Positions 23,906 to 34,624 of a stretch of DNA of 64,000 bases are shown here, piece by piece. The notes under the pieces were generated by a model. That model was not told the origin of the DNA. It saw nothing but the letters and a program-made list of their open reading frames with translations, and ran no database searches. Each line of letters opens with the position of its first letter. The first letter of the stretch is position 1. The DNA lies in assembly GCF_964355755.1 (NCBI RefSeq), contig NC_092673.1, positions 25,983,001 through 26,047,000 of the forward strand. Direction: 5' to 3'. This DNA is from Antedon mediterranea (Eukaryota > Echinodermata > Crinoidea > Comatulida > Antedonidae). A program made the position numbers and the translations under genes.

Positions 23906-24520
23906 TACGCCTAATTTTTATTTTGCATAGCCTAGTTGTGTCACAGTAACTGGTACGAACTAGAACATTTAAATTATGTTAATTGAAATAAAAATAATTA
24001 ATTTTGAGAACACTACCAAGATTAGGCTACTAATTCCTATTTTTAATCATCCAAATTACGTAGATGCATAACACGTAAAATACTAAGAATAAAAACACAG
24101 AATATTGACATGTCATTTTCTTCATATAAAAACAATTAAAAAACAGAGTATATAAACATGTTTTCCAATATCAGTATTCCTATATAATTGTTCATAACAA
24201 CAATATATTATTGTAAAATGTCCGGATGACGACACTCGGCGTACCAAGATACGGTCGAAGACGGCTCTGTCTTATTATCATTATTTTATTTAATTTTTTG
24301 TAAACAGGAAAATACATATTAAGAAAAATTGGAAATCATGGTGGTATAATGAGGTATTGTTTAATAATAATACACTGATTAATAGTTCACTCTTTATTTC
24401 AACCGTTTAACCTCAAGATAATTTCCTTATAGTTACCTTGAACACGATGAATAATGCGAACTGAATTAAACATTTTCTAGGAAGACATTATCTTTTATTT
24501 TTAGTTCATCTTATTGTATG

Positions 24521-24797
24521 TAAAGCCTGGTTTCCATAAAATCGCTACACGACAGAGCGTAGCGATTCTATGGAAACGCTAGAATTTATCAGGGATCTAG
24601 TACCCGAGCGCTAAATATTCTTTGGTACGCGTATACGATTCATCGCCGACACAATCGGCAAAGTTGAACATGTTTGAACTTTGCCGATTTGACTGCGATG
24701 AATCGGGGAGCTTTCCCGATTGCGTCGGCAACATCTGCGCGTGTAGCGATTTTAATGGAAATAACGCTGTAGCGATTTTAATGGAAACCAGGCTTTA
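24521..24797. mobile_element. Foldback MITE family 4
   Basis: Terminal inverted repeats TAAAGCCTGGTTTCCAT and ATGGAAACCAGGCTTTA, each followed inward by AAATCGCTAC or its complement. The centre (24638-24707) is a long imperfect hairpin around AACATGTT, with arms reading AATCGGCAAAGTT. Confidence 0.85.
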
Positions 24798-25895
24798 ATT
24801 GAAAAGCGGGGGTACGAAGAACCCAGGTTCCAACTGTGAACTGCGTTACTACAGTATTTTAAACTAAGCTTTCTTAGACTATAAGATATTTCGATTGCAT
24901 TGATCGAATAATCAACTTAGGCCTTGTACATTATTACAGTAAGGAGGAGACGCCAACCAAACAAAGCAGTGTCCATTTATTTATAAATGAGTGTCCCGTT
25001 AATAGGGCTGGCCCATATTTAAAATCCCATTCATTTGTTTCACGAAAAAGTGTCCTCTTAATAGGTGTGTCTGTTCTTTAATAGGGATTTCTCAAAGGAG
25101 GGGTTGGTATATTGTCCAATCCAAATATATTTTTTTCACATAAAATGAATTGATGGAAGAGGGGTAATGCATGGAAATGATCGAGAAAAACAACTGTTTT
25201 GTTTGATAGGAATTTTATCTACACACAGGTGCACAATTGGAATACATTTAGATATAGGCTACGTACCATAGGCATTTTGTTTTTCTGAAAAGCCGACTTC
25301 AATACCACACATTAGTCTAGTTTTGAGGCAATGTAAATTGTCTATTTAATACATTGTGTGAAATGTAATTTAATGCAGGGACTTTTTTTTACAACACATA
25401 ATCTATCTTGACACCAATGTTGTTAGCCATCCAGATGACTTAACATTAAATATAAGCCAAATAAAGCCGGTTCGGAAAGGCGTACAATGCTTGACAATAA
25501 TATATCTGTATATGCTCTTACATTATCTGTCCAGTATATCCAATAATACAGGCGTCACATGTGATAGTTCTACAGTATGTGACGATAACAGTATTTTCCT
25601 ATGATTCTCGGCTTAACAATTGTAACAGAATTATCACGATCATGCTATAGTAGGGCTTAACGCACGCGGCATGCAATCGACCGCGTGGTTTCAGAGTTAC
25701 AGTTTGAAATTCCCGCTGTAATTTTTTCAGTAGCAATGTGGAATCGTACCTTACGACCAGCTAAGTGTAACAAGATCATTCTCAAAATGTTCTCATTGAT
25801 TCTCCCAAAATTGGTCAAAAAAATTGAAACGTTTGATGGTAATATTATGACTAGCGATAATATAGCAGTTCATTGGGATTAGCAAATCCGAACAG

Positions 25896-25980
25896 ATATG
25901 GATAGACCTCTATGGATAGACCTCTATGGATAGACTTCTATAATAATATGGATAGACTTCTATATGGATAGACCTATATA
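25896..25980. repeat. 14-bp tandem repeat
   Basis: Five copies of ATGGATAGACCTCT or ATGGATAGACTTCT, two separated by short insertions. Confidence 0.85.
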
Positions 25981-27532
25981 AGCTTACTAAACTGTAAGGC
26001 ACTTATGAGGCACTAAACACACCCACCACTTCCTCAATCATTAGTATTGTACTACTGTACGATCATTTTTCTAGTGGCCTTTATATCGTTTTGTGTACAG
26101 TGTAATATGGTACAATATAACAACTGTTTTTATAGCAATTAATAAGCATATCGTCACAGAATTTCAACATTATTGAAAAGATAAATAAAACCAGCCTACC
26201 TTAAATGTACCTAAGACTAGTATGCAATCATCTTTTAGGTTCAATTTATCCTTTGTCCTACAGTAGTGTTCAATCGTAGGCATGTTGTATTGAGAAACTA
26301 CGGGACGTGGGTTAAACGTTCCACGTGGCAACAATGGTATTACGTAACAACAACATTCTTACGTTTCAGAGGCCTTATAGTCATCTTCTTGAAAACACAC
26401 GTCCAATATTGTATTTTTAGAATATATATGCAAACGATGAACACATGTAAACACACAATAAATGTGTAATTGGTTTTGTTGTAGAAATTATACTGTAGGC
26501 CTATATTTAAATATACAATTTGTTATATTTAAAAACGCATACCGTCGTGTGTAACGTCATTTCAATTGTATGTTTGTTTTAATTTGTTTTCCACTATCTG
26601 GTTTGAGGTCAGGGAAAATTAAACAAAAGAATTGACAGTCATGAGCAGTTTAAAGGAAAAAAAGTGGCTCATGTTAAGGATATGTATTACCTGAGGGAAT
26701 AATGAAATCAATTAAGTATAATTTCACTTTTCCTTCATGGTATTACTGTATTATATCATATTGGGGTTGGTTGGTCGTAAAAAAAATCACTGAGAATGAT
26801 CTAGTATATTCGTCAGGGGTTTAACAGTTGGGCTGAGGCTACTTCTGTACCACCCATCACAATAACGTTTATGGTGATTCCCATAAATAAATATATATGT
26901 ATAATGAAGGGCTACTGTTGCCCAAAAGCTCGGCTAACTTTTCTGGCTGTTTTACTTATCGTTTTGATTTAGCTTTTCGCTTCTTTTTTTTGTATCTCCA
27001 TTGAGATCCAGCCACTGATACCCACAGCATTGTCATTTTTTCAATAATTTGCCTTTGGATTTATAATAAACAATACAATAATAAAATGTGTCATCATAAA
27101 CTGTATCTATTAATTTGTCACAATTATCGCTTGTGCATTTAGAATACGTTCACTATTTCCCCTCCATTTTGGAAATTTTTGTTTTCCTTTTTTGGCTGGC
27201 AGAAATATTTGTTGTGATGCTTTAGGCCTACATCATCGTTTTGAATCAAAGATCTTCGTAGCCAGAAATCGTTTTTGAGCCGCTAGAACGACATGTCAGG
27301 ATACTCCACGTAAACAAGGCACCGTCCTGTAGAGAAATGTAATTTTAATATAGTTTATACATCGAATATTTGTAATTGTTAATCGCCGAATGTCATATTG
27401 TTTATATAGTCTTTAGATAGATACAGTACAGACTTCTGGTGGTGCGGTGGCCGCGGCCACAAGTCCCCTAATCACTTATCATTACATATTATTTTTGAAT
27501 GCTTGTTTTGGGGACAAGCTCATCCGATTAGC

Positions 27533-29848
27533 TCATCCGAGAGGATGAAAGATGAAGTTAACAACATCTTTGGTTGAGATTTGCTTCTGAAAATTTAAGT
27601 TGTATTTTATAATCGAACCAAGTACGACAGAAATAAAACTGCAACTTACATATATTAACCCTGGTAGTGAAGACCAAAATGCGTAATCTGGTATTAGCTC
27701 CTTGCCTTTTTTATTGTGACGGACCTTGTTGAAGATAATCCCAGCAATGAAATATGCAGTTAACGTCGGAAAAACTCTGTGAACAAAAAGTTATATTATT
27801 TAAGTAATGAAATCAAATTATGGAGATATATTATTGTATTGTTATACCATACTGATTTTCGGATGATGGATAAGGTGTCTTTCTACTTACATAATAAGCA
27901 TGATAGATCCAGTACTTAAACCCTGTTTTGAAGGAGGATTTGGTGGTCCAATAGTAGGAGGATTTGGTGGTCCAATAGTAGGAGGATTTGGTGGTCCGAT
28001 AGTAGGAGGATTTGGTGGTCCGATAGTAAGAGGAGGATTTGGTGGTCCGATAGTAGGAGGATTTGGTGGTCCGATAGTAGGAGGATTTGGTGGTCCGATA
28101 GTAAGAGGAGGATTTGGTGGTCCGATAGTAGGCGACTTTTCACAAACACCAGCAAATTCAAATTCGAAAATATACTATAAAATAATAAAGAATGTTGCAA
28201 CGTATAGGTCTTAAAAATCGATGGTGTCGTTGTAGGAAAGAGGAATTTAGGTTTAAAAGTGCGTTGATGTTGGGTGCGCGGGCGAATAAAAGAATAGATA
28301 GTAGATGGAGATAATAATGTATTATGGACGGTCGCGGTGACTATAGCCACTACTATACAGTAAGAATAATTACCACAAATATTCCGTCGGTATATTCGTT
28401 ATAAAACAACCCTTTATACGCTGCCTCCGGAACCTTGTTACCATCCGTACTATCTACATAGTCCCATTTGATGTTGTTATTACATTCGAATGACAAATAT
28501 GACGTAATATTTCCAATCCCGTTTGCAAAAATGAAGAGATTTATACCAGTTTCTACACAAAAATAAAGAATCAATTTACTTCATTTAGATATTACATGAA
28601 CACTTTATTGTACCATTATAGTTTTATATGTTACGCGCGTTATGACAACGGTTCCAAATTTGGTATAGATAGTAGGCCTAAAGTATCCCGGTTCCAAATT
28701 TGGTATAGATAGTAGGCCTAAAGTATCCCGGTTCCAAATTTGGTATAGAAACTAAGATAGTAGGCCTAAAGTACCCCGGTTCCAAATTTGGTATAGATAG
28801 TAGGCCTAAAGTATCCCGGTTCCAAATTTGGTATAGATAGTAGGCCTAAAGTATCCCGGTTCCAAATTTGGTATAGATAGTAGGCCTAAAGTATCCCGGT
28901 TCCAAATTTGGTATAGATAGTATAGGCCTATCCCAGTTTCGGTTTACCATTGGAAGCCCATGGACATTGGGAATGTGTCTTGGTGGACACCAGAGTCGTC
29001 GACATAATCGGCTCTGTTACCTCGACTTGCTCAGCCAACAACCATTACTCTTTAACATATAATCTCAGGAGTGTAGGCCTACACACCGGAGCGATACTCA
29101 CCAATCGGATTTACGTCGTTACGATATGTTCCAAGATCAACATCATACTGATCATCATAATCAGAGGTTAACGCCGCCGTACAATTAAAACACTCTGATA
29201 AACTGCTTGGAAGAGGATGGCATATAGCAAAGTTAACCCGACAACGGTCTATAGTGTCGTTAGCAGGTAAAGCAAACGAGCACGCCTCTGTATCATTTAT
29301 GTCCAAGTACCAGAATGAAGTTCTTTGAAATAGAAATAATAAGAGAATTTACAGAATTGAACTCATTTGTCGAACCTACGTTAAGCCAAGTTGTGTGCAG
29401 AAGTCCAATGTACAAAAGGATCACACAGACCGCACTTCCCTCTTCTGCTAAAGGATTACACGCCGCCTCCCTCGTCTGCCACAGAGGGGTACACTCCACA
29501 TCCTTTAATTATTAAACCCACCTTTCTCTTGTTTGCCAGAGAAAGTTCATCTCTATCCCGAAAATGCAGCTTAATTGGTTATTAAATTGCCTTCGTCAGG
29601 GATGTAAGGAACGTTTTATGTTTTAATAGGCCGATCGTAGTTCAAAACACATTATCTTTAACGTATTGTCATAAACAACATAGGATACAAACTTACCCTG
29701 TCAAGTTCGAAATATCATGCCCAGGTAATTCACAGCCCGGTGTATTTATTTCTTTACTAGTGCAAATTGTGGCGAATGACATATACATCAATAATTTCAC
29801 AAATAGCAGAAGCATGCAACTTCTGATGATATGTACAACAACGGCCAT
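27533..29848 (-). CDS. M6PR-like: Mannose-6-phosphate-receptor-like (MRH) single-pass membrane protein with repeat stalk
   Basis: Six exons in transcript order: 29848-29697, 29322-29102, 28552-28374, 28174-27891, 27776-27650, 27586-27533 (stop 27535-27533). All junctions have AG/GT ends and matching phases, giving 338 residues. Residues 1-29 are a signal peptide. Residues ~40-195 form a cysteine-containing lumenal domain resembling the MRH fold, with an LSFECN strand at 144-149 and a closing Tyr-x-Phe-x-Phe...Cys195, plus several N-x-S/T sites. Residues 199-265 are a proline-rich 8-residue repeat encoded by a minisatellite. Residues 270-294 are a membrane segment. The cytosolic tail carries ELIP-x3-FW-x2-LP, typical of cation-dependent M6P receptors and fungal MRL1 relatives. 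The expected role is lumenal cargo binding in Golgi-endosome sorting. The Arg that contacts mannose-6-phosphate in vertebrate receptors appears to be Thr141 here, so sugar binding is uncertain. Confidence 0.85.
27933..28130 (-). repeat. In-frame 24-bp coding minisatellite (proline-rich stalk)
   Basis: Eight near-identical 24-bp units; two 3-bp insertions (28029-28031, 28104-28106) preserve frame. Read on the minus strand inside exon 4 of the M6PR-like gene, each unit encodes PPTIGPPN. The insertions add one Leu. The frame is open from the lumenal domain, through the array, into the membrane segment with no splice needed. The opposite strand is also open (GGFGGPIV), but only because of the repeat. 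Confidence 0.9.
28651..28935. repeat. 40-bp tandem repeat in intron 2 of the M6PR-like gene
   Basis: About seven copies of a 40-bp unit that begins GTTCCAAATTTGGTATAGAT and contains TAGGCCTA. The third copy carries an 8-bp insertion. The other copies are almost identical, so expansion looks recent. Confidence 0.93.
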
Positions 29849-30005
29849 ATTTAACTAACCTTCAATATCCGTACCTTGATATATCTATCTGTTTATATTT
29901 GTTAAACTTGATAGCGTTGATGCCTCATAGGATAGCAGCATACCTTTGTGATACAAACTGGCACGATTGAACGTAAAATCATTGACGGGGTGACGTTACT
30001 ATTAT

Positions 30006-30206
30006 AAAGCTTGGTTTCCACTAGCGACGCAACGTAACGCAATCTACGCAACATAAGAAAATGCCCTTCTAATAATTATGTTTGCCCCCGCCTAATGCGT
30101 GAAATCAAACCTGCGATGTTTGCAACACTATAATTGCGTCGTCGGTTCCCACCTGTGATTATGCAATACAGCACTTTGCCTCGCTGAGACTTTTACCACG
30201 CTTAAG
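30006..30206. mobile_element. MITE family 3 upstream of the M6PR-like gene
   Basis: AAGCTTGGTTTCCACTAGCG ... TTTTACCACGCTTAAG. The core has GTGAAATCAAACCTGCGATG and GTCGTCGGTTCCCACCTGTG. It ends about 160 bases before the ATG at 29848, so it may sit in the promoter. Confidence 0.8.
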
Positions 30207-30341
30207 AGGCGAGAGCACAAAATGTGGTTTGGGAGGTACATTCCAAACAATCTATTACCTTTCGTAACAAAATGTTTGTTTAGTTATCTTGCCTTATCCC
30301 AGCAGCGCTGGATCGATCACTCGCATCATAAATGTTAACTT

Positions 30342-30450
30342 TAACTTGTGATGTACCCAAATATGGTAGTGATATAACACCATCATGTTCATATACGGGC
30401 ACATCACATTTTGTTGTCACATAAAGTTTGATAGTGTAGACAGAGTTTAA
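30342..30450. mobile_element. Palindromic MITE, family 1, partial
   Basis: Core plus one intact end (TTTGATAGTGTAGACAGAG); the other end is lost. Confidence 0.8.
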
Positions 30451-31454
30451 GGCCCCACAATTCCCCACAATTCAATCGCAAAAATAATTGGTTTTATGAG
30501 GAAACCTTTCAGTATTAAACCAATTAAGCTAACTAGTTAGGAAACCATTTAAATCATCATACATAATCGATCTACAAACTTAACGAGTATTTAATGTTTA
30601 TTTGTCCGATAACCAGGAAATTACCATTTTCTTTAATTGCAAATGTATTTATCGTATTACAATATTCTTGGAAACATCAATGATATCAAGCATTAGAAAA
30701 ACTGTTTATTTTTCATATTATGATAACTAATAACAAACAACAATTAATATGTGCATAATATTGCAAGGATGACCAAAAAAGAGCAAAGCTCGGTTTGGTC
30801 ACCTTAAAACGACAAAAAAAAGTTACAAACGAAATTTGATCAGTACTAGATGACTGTTTCTTCAAAATAAAGAGAAATAAAGTTTTGGACAATGACATAA
30901 AGTTTGTTTTCGTCTAAGCGAATATATTTCACGCGAATCAACCATTCCTAGGTTCTGATTAGTGGCACAATTACCAAAGTAGTGGGAAATATGAATACGC
31001 ATGCGTGTTAGTCAACGCTGTTGGTTCGGCTATTACAGATCACTGGTTCGCGTGGAAACCCCGCAGCTTAGGGCCTATAGGCTTATACGAGGTGGTATAA
31101 TATTATGGAAATCATCAGCTTTTTGCGAACGCACATTCCCAAAATACCACTATTAAAAAGAGCGCTTCCCAATACGCCAAGTATCTGAAATGCGCACATC
31201 CATTTGACACACTCTTTCTCCTCTTTTATCATGTCATTACTTCCAAAAAGACCTAGGATTCGTAATCTACCTTTCTTTTTATTTTGAAACGAATGAAAGA
31301 TGCAGTCGTAAGCTGAATCAGTGATCCGCGTTTGACAGGAATATAGCTTTTGACGAAAGATTACGTTCAAATGATTATTCTAACTAGCTAGGATTGGATT
31401 TAATAGAAAAGTGTCTTTAGCAGATTTATTCGAGAAGTAGGTTGGTACAAAGTA

Positions 31455-31617
31455 TACGCACCGTAACGCAACAACCTACGCAACGTAAGAAAATGCCCTT
31501 CCAATAAATTGTGTTTGTCGCTGCCTGCGTGAAATCAAACCTGAGATGTTTGCAGCACTATTGCGCGCGTCGTCGGTTCTCACTTGTGATTACGCAATAG
31601 AACACTTTGCGTCGATG
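31455..31617. mobile_element. MITE family 3, ends lost
   Basis: ACCGTAACGCAACAACCTAC, TGCGTGAAATCAAACCTGAG and GTCGTCGGTTCTCACTTGTG match the core of 30006-30206. Confidence 0.75.
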
Positions 31618-31987
31618 AAAAAAAGCAGCAATATATGTTTTAATAATAATGGGGAACCCTTATTCAGAGGACACTCCCATTTTGGTCCTCAAATGGATCC
31701 CAAATAAAGGGGTTTTAATAATGGTATAGGCGCACGTCACGAACGGTTTAGACTATGTACAACAATGTATCAAGTGAGAAAATGATTCAAATTCGAGTTA
31801 AATCTAATCTAGATTTAAAATTTAGAATTTAAAAAAAGACAAAAAGTAATACAATTGGTATCTAATTAATGTTTGTTTATTATCATTAATAATGGTAACA
31901 CAGCGTCAGCATGCAATTGTATTAAAGACTATTGTCATTACAACCATAAATACAAACTATTAGAAAAATCAATATTCAATTTCAATG

Positions 31988-32078
31988 TCAACTTTATGTG
32001 AAAAAAAAAAAATGTGATGTGCCCAAATATGGACGTCATATCACTGCTATATTTAAGCACATCACACTTTTTTGCACA
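31988..32078. mobile_element. Palindromic MITE, family 1, partial
   Basis: Retains AACTTTATGTGA, TGTGATGTGCCCAAATATGG and the GCACATCACAC arm; both outer ends are missing. Confidence 0.75.
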
Positions 32079-32468
32079 CAATAGAATCAATAGTACTATA
32101 TAGCTATCATTAATGTATTAAATTGTGACGTTTAAATAAGCTTTTTTTCACACACTGTAGAATGCTTTGGAAAGATAACAGGCAAAATATACAAATATAA
32201 ATAAGAAAAACATTATACAACTTTTGAATACAATTGATAGAGAAAACATGATTATTATACATCTATAAAGTGATATTTCTTGCTAAATTTATGAATATTT
32301 TGTTTGTACAATGTAAACTAATGATTTATAACAAGCGCACACTAAAAGCACCTATCCTTTGAGCCTGTTCAGGTTCAATCATTTACCCGGGTTTAGGTAT
32401 GGACCAATTATAGCTTTGGTGGGCAGATCACTAACTTACCCTGGTCAATAACTATGCATCCTTTGAAT

Positions 32469-32592
32469 CCTTGTCTACACTATCAAACTTTAAATGATGT
32501 CATATCCGTACCATATTTAGGAATATCACTACCATATTTGGGCACATTACACCTTTTTTCTCAAACTAGTTTGATAGTGTAGACAGAGCTTA
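32469..32592. mobile_element. Palindromic MITE, family 1
   Basis: Both ends are present (TTGTCTACACTATCAAACTT ... AGTGTAGACAGAGCTTAA). It sits ten bases from the next copy. Confidence 0.88.
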
Positions 32593-32602
32593 AGTACAAA
32601 CT

Positions 32603-32711
32603 AAAGCTCTGTCTACACTATCAAACTTTACGTGACAAAAAAATGTGTGATCATGTCCATGGGCACATCACATTTTTTTGTCACATGTTTGATTGTGTGG
32701 ACAGAGCTTTA
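32603..32711. mobile_element. Palindromic MITE, family 1, shortened core
   Basis: Complete ends with an internally deleted core; in tandem with the copy just upstream. Confidence 0.88.
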
Positions 32712-32874
32712 GAAAACTTGGATGTAAATGACGGGCTAATACACCAATGTGAAAGCTAAACACTATGCCATGAGTAACAATGGTTATATCTCCATTGAGA
32801 AATTAAAAATTAGGAGGTAGAAAGGGATAAATGGCAAGCTAATTCTCTTAATAAAGCCGTAAACCAGGGGTTCT

Positions 32875-33172
32875 CAACTGATGAAATGCAGGCTGTATTT
32901 GGCTTGACAAACAGCGACTGCTTAAAGAAAATAAATGTTAAAAAAGGGTTTAATGTCACCTGGGTGGAGAGAGGCAAACGTAAGTAAAGTATCTTGCCTA
33001 AGGATACAAGCAATGCGGCGAGAGTTGGATTCGAACCTCGATTTCACGATCAGTACTCGAACGTCTAACACACTGGGCCACAAAGCCCATACGATTCTAT
33101 ATTATTATTCTATGTTATTCTATATCTAATCTAACAATCTGGCCCAGGGTAGAAAACAGTTGAGAACCCCTG
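32875..33172. mobile_element. hAT-like inverted-repeat element carrying a SINE
   Basis: CAGGGGTTCTCAACTG at 32875-32890 faces its exact complement at 33157-33172. CAGGGGTTCTCAA is a common hAT terminus. The 8-base flanks do not match well, so a target duplication is not clear. The interior is largely a tRNA-type SINE. Confidence 0.6.
32936..33092 (-). mobile_element. tRNA-derived SINE
   Basis: On the minus strand, a box A-like TGGCCCAGTGTG and a box B GGTTCGAATCC stand about 35 bases apart, as in a tRNA. The would-be acceptor stem does not pair, and a SINE body follows (CTTGTATCCTTAGGCAAGAT). Confidence 0.65.
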
Positions 33173-34624
33173 CCTTTAGGACATAATACAGCACAACCTA
33201 GATGTGTATACTGGCACAAAATATAGGTAGCACACGCCCGGATACACCCACATTTTAGAGGTTTTTTAGAGGCACAGAAAATGGTTTGATTTGTCTATAA
33301 ATCTCTAGACCTCAAATCAAATCAAATCAACATTTATTTCTTCCACATAATTAAGAACAAATATCCAATATAAATTGTAAAATGAAGGAAGAGGGCAAAA
33401 CTCAAAAAGTAACGCCAGATGAAAAACAGAAATTCTATTAATCAAAAGACCTTGTGGCGAGCTAGCCCTAAATGAATGATAAAAATAAAAATTACATTAT
33501 TAAAAAAGTAATAGAGCAAAACGGTATTTGAACAGTTAACAAAAAAAATTGACTGTGGTGAATGGGTAGGTTTTAAACACATACAACGTTTTACTATATA
33601 CATATTTAACAATAATGTATAATAATAAATTACTATTATTAATATTGTTTATCTATCATGATTTTTACACAAAAAAATATTTTCTTTTAATGACTAATAA
33701 AATTTGTGTTTACGATAAACATTTATCAAAACTACCATCGTATCCTTTCACAAAAAAATTGGTCCACATGTATTATTTACATATTATAAATCTCTTATAT
33801 CAATAACAAAACACAATTATTATTATTATTATATATTAATTTCACTGAAGCACAACCACAGGCAAATAATTAGAGTTGTATAATAGTAAAAATATTTGAA
33901 AAACAAAGAAATAAGATAATACCTTTCTGTCAAAACATTTTAATTTACCGGAAATTTAGTTTCAAACTAGTATTATTATTATTATTTAATACCTAAGATT
34001 TGCAACCCTTATGACCCATGATGTCCAAAATACATACAAATTAAGTTGATATTCATATTAAGTACAGTAGAAGCTCTCTCTCCCATTCTGGGGAAATGGA
34101 CAAGGGACAACATATATATTACAGTAAAACCCTATTCAGGGACACCCCTACTAAGTCAACACTTGTCCATAAAGTGAAATTTTAAAAAAATTTGAAATAT
34201 AGAGACATAATGTGTCCTTTAATTAAAGTGAAATTTGATGAAATAAAGAGTAAAAGTGGCTGCTACATCATTTAATACCAAAAGAATTGTTATGCATGCA
34301 TTTTGGAGATTAAAAGATAATCTAAAATGAACCCATTTAAAAAAAAAAGTCTAATATTAATAATAGTAAAGCAAATTGAAAAAACCCCTGTATGTAAATG
34401 AGTAACAGGTTATAGGCCATTATAACATTCATGTGCACAAAGTTAATGTATTGTACAAAGGCAAATCTTCTACAAATAGAAAATAGAGGAGAGAGGGGTA
34501 GGGATACAGGGGGAAGAGAGAAGGATGAGGAGCGGAGAGCACTAATAACACCTATATGCAAATGAACAGATTCACACGGAGGCAAATGTGTCTCCCACCT
34601 GGATTTAAGTTTGACTGTTCTCAA

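Larger units (their letters stand above)
18680..27530. other. Gene-poor region
   Basis: Holds MITE families 1-4, a palindrome and a short tandem repeat. Open frames are under 125 codons, without domains or splice context. No gene recognised. Confidence 0.55.
30210..34620. other. Gene-poor region between the M6PR-like and LRR genes
   Basis: MITEs of families 1 and 3, the hAT-like element and a SINE. A CAAAT/CAAATC-repeat retroposon-like tail lies at 33310-33345. It may include the LRR gene's 3'UTR just below 34625. A 95-codon minus frame at 31083-31370 has a hydrophobic stretch but no support. Confidence 0.5.

Noticed and set aside
27900-28214. Plus-strand glycine-rich frame (GGFGGPIV repeats)
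   Set aside because: It is the antisense of the coding minisatellite. The minus strand gives matching splice sites, phases and a membrane-protein context; the plus strand gives none.
27916-28350. Minus-strand frame with SDHQILLL repeats
   Set aside because: Wrong frame of the same array. It has no continuity with the lumenal domain or membrane segment.
31083-31370. 95-codon minus frame with a hydrophobic segment
   Set aside because: No homology recognised and no convincing splice sites. Could be one exon of an unseen gene, but not supportable.
32990-33092. tRNA gene
   Set aside because: Box A and B motifs are present but the acceptor arm does not pair and a SINE body follows.
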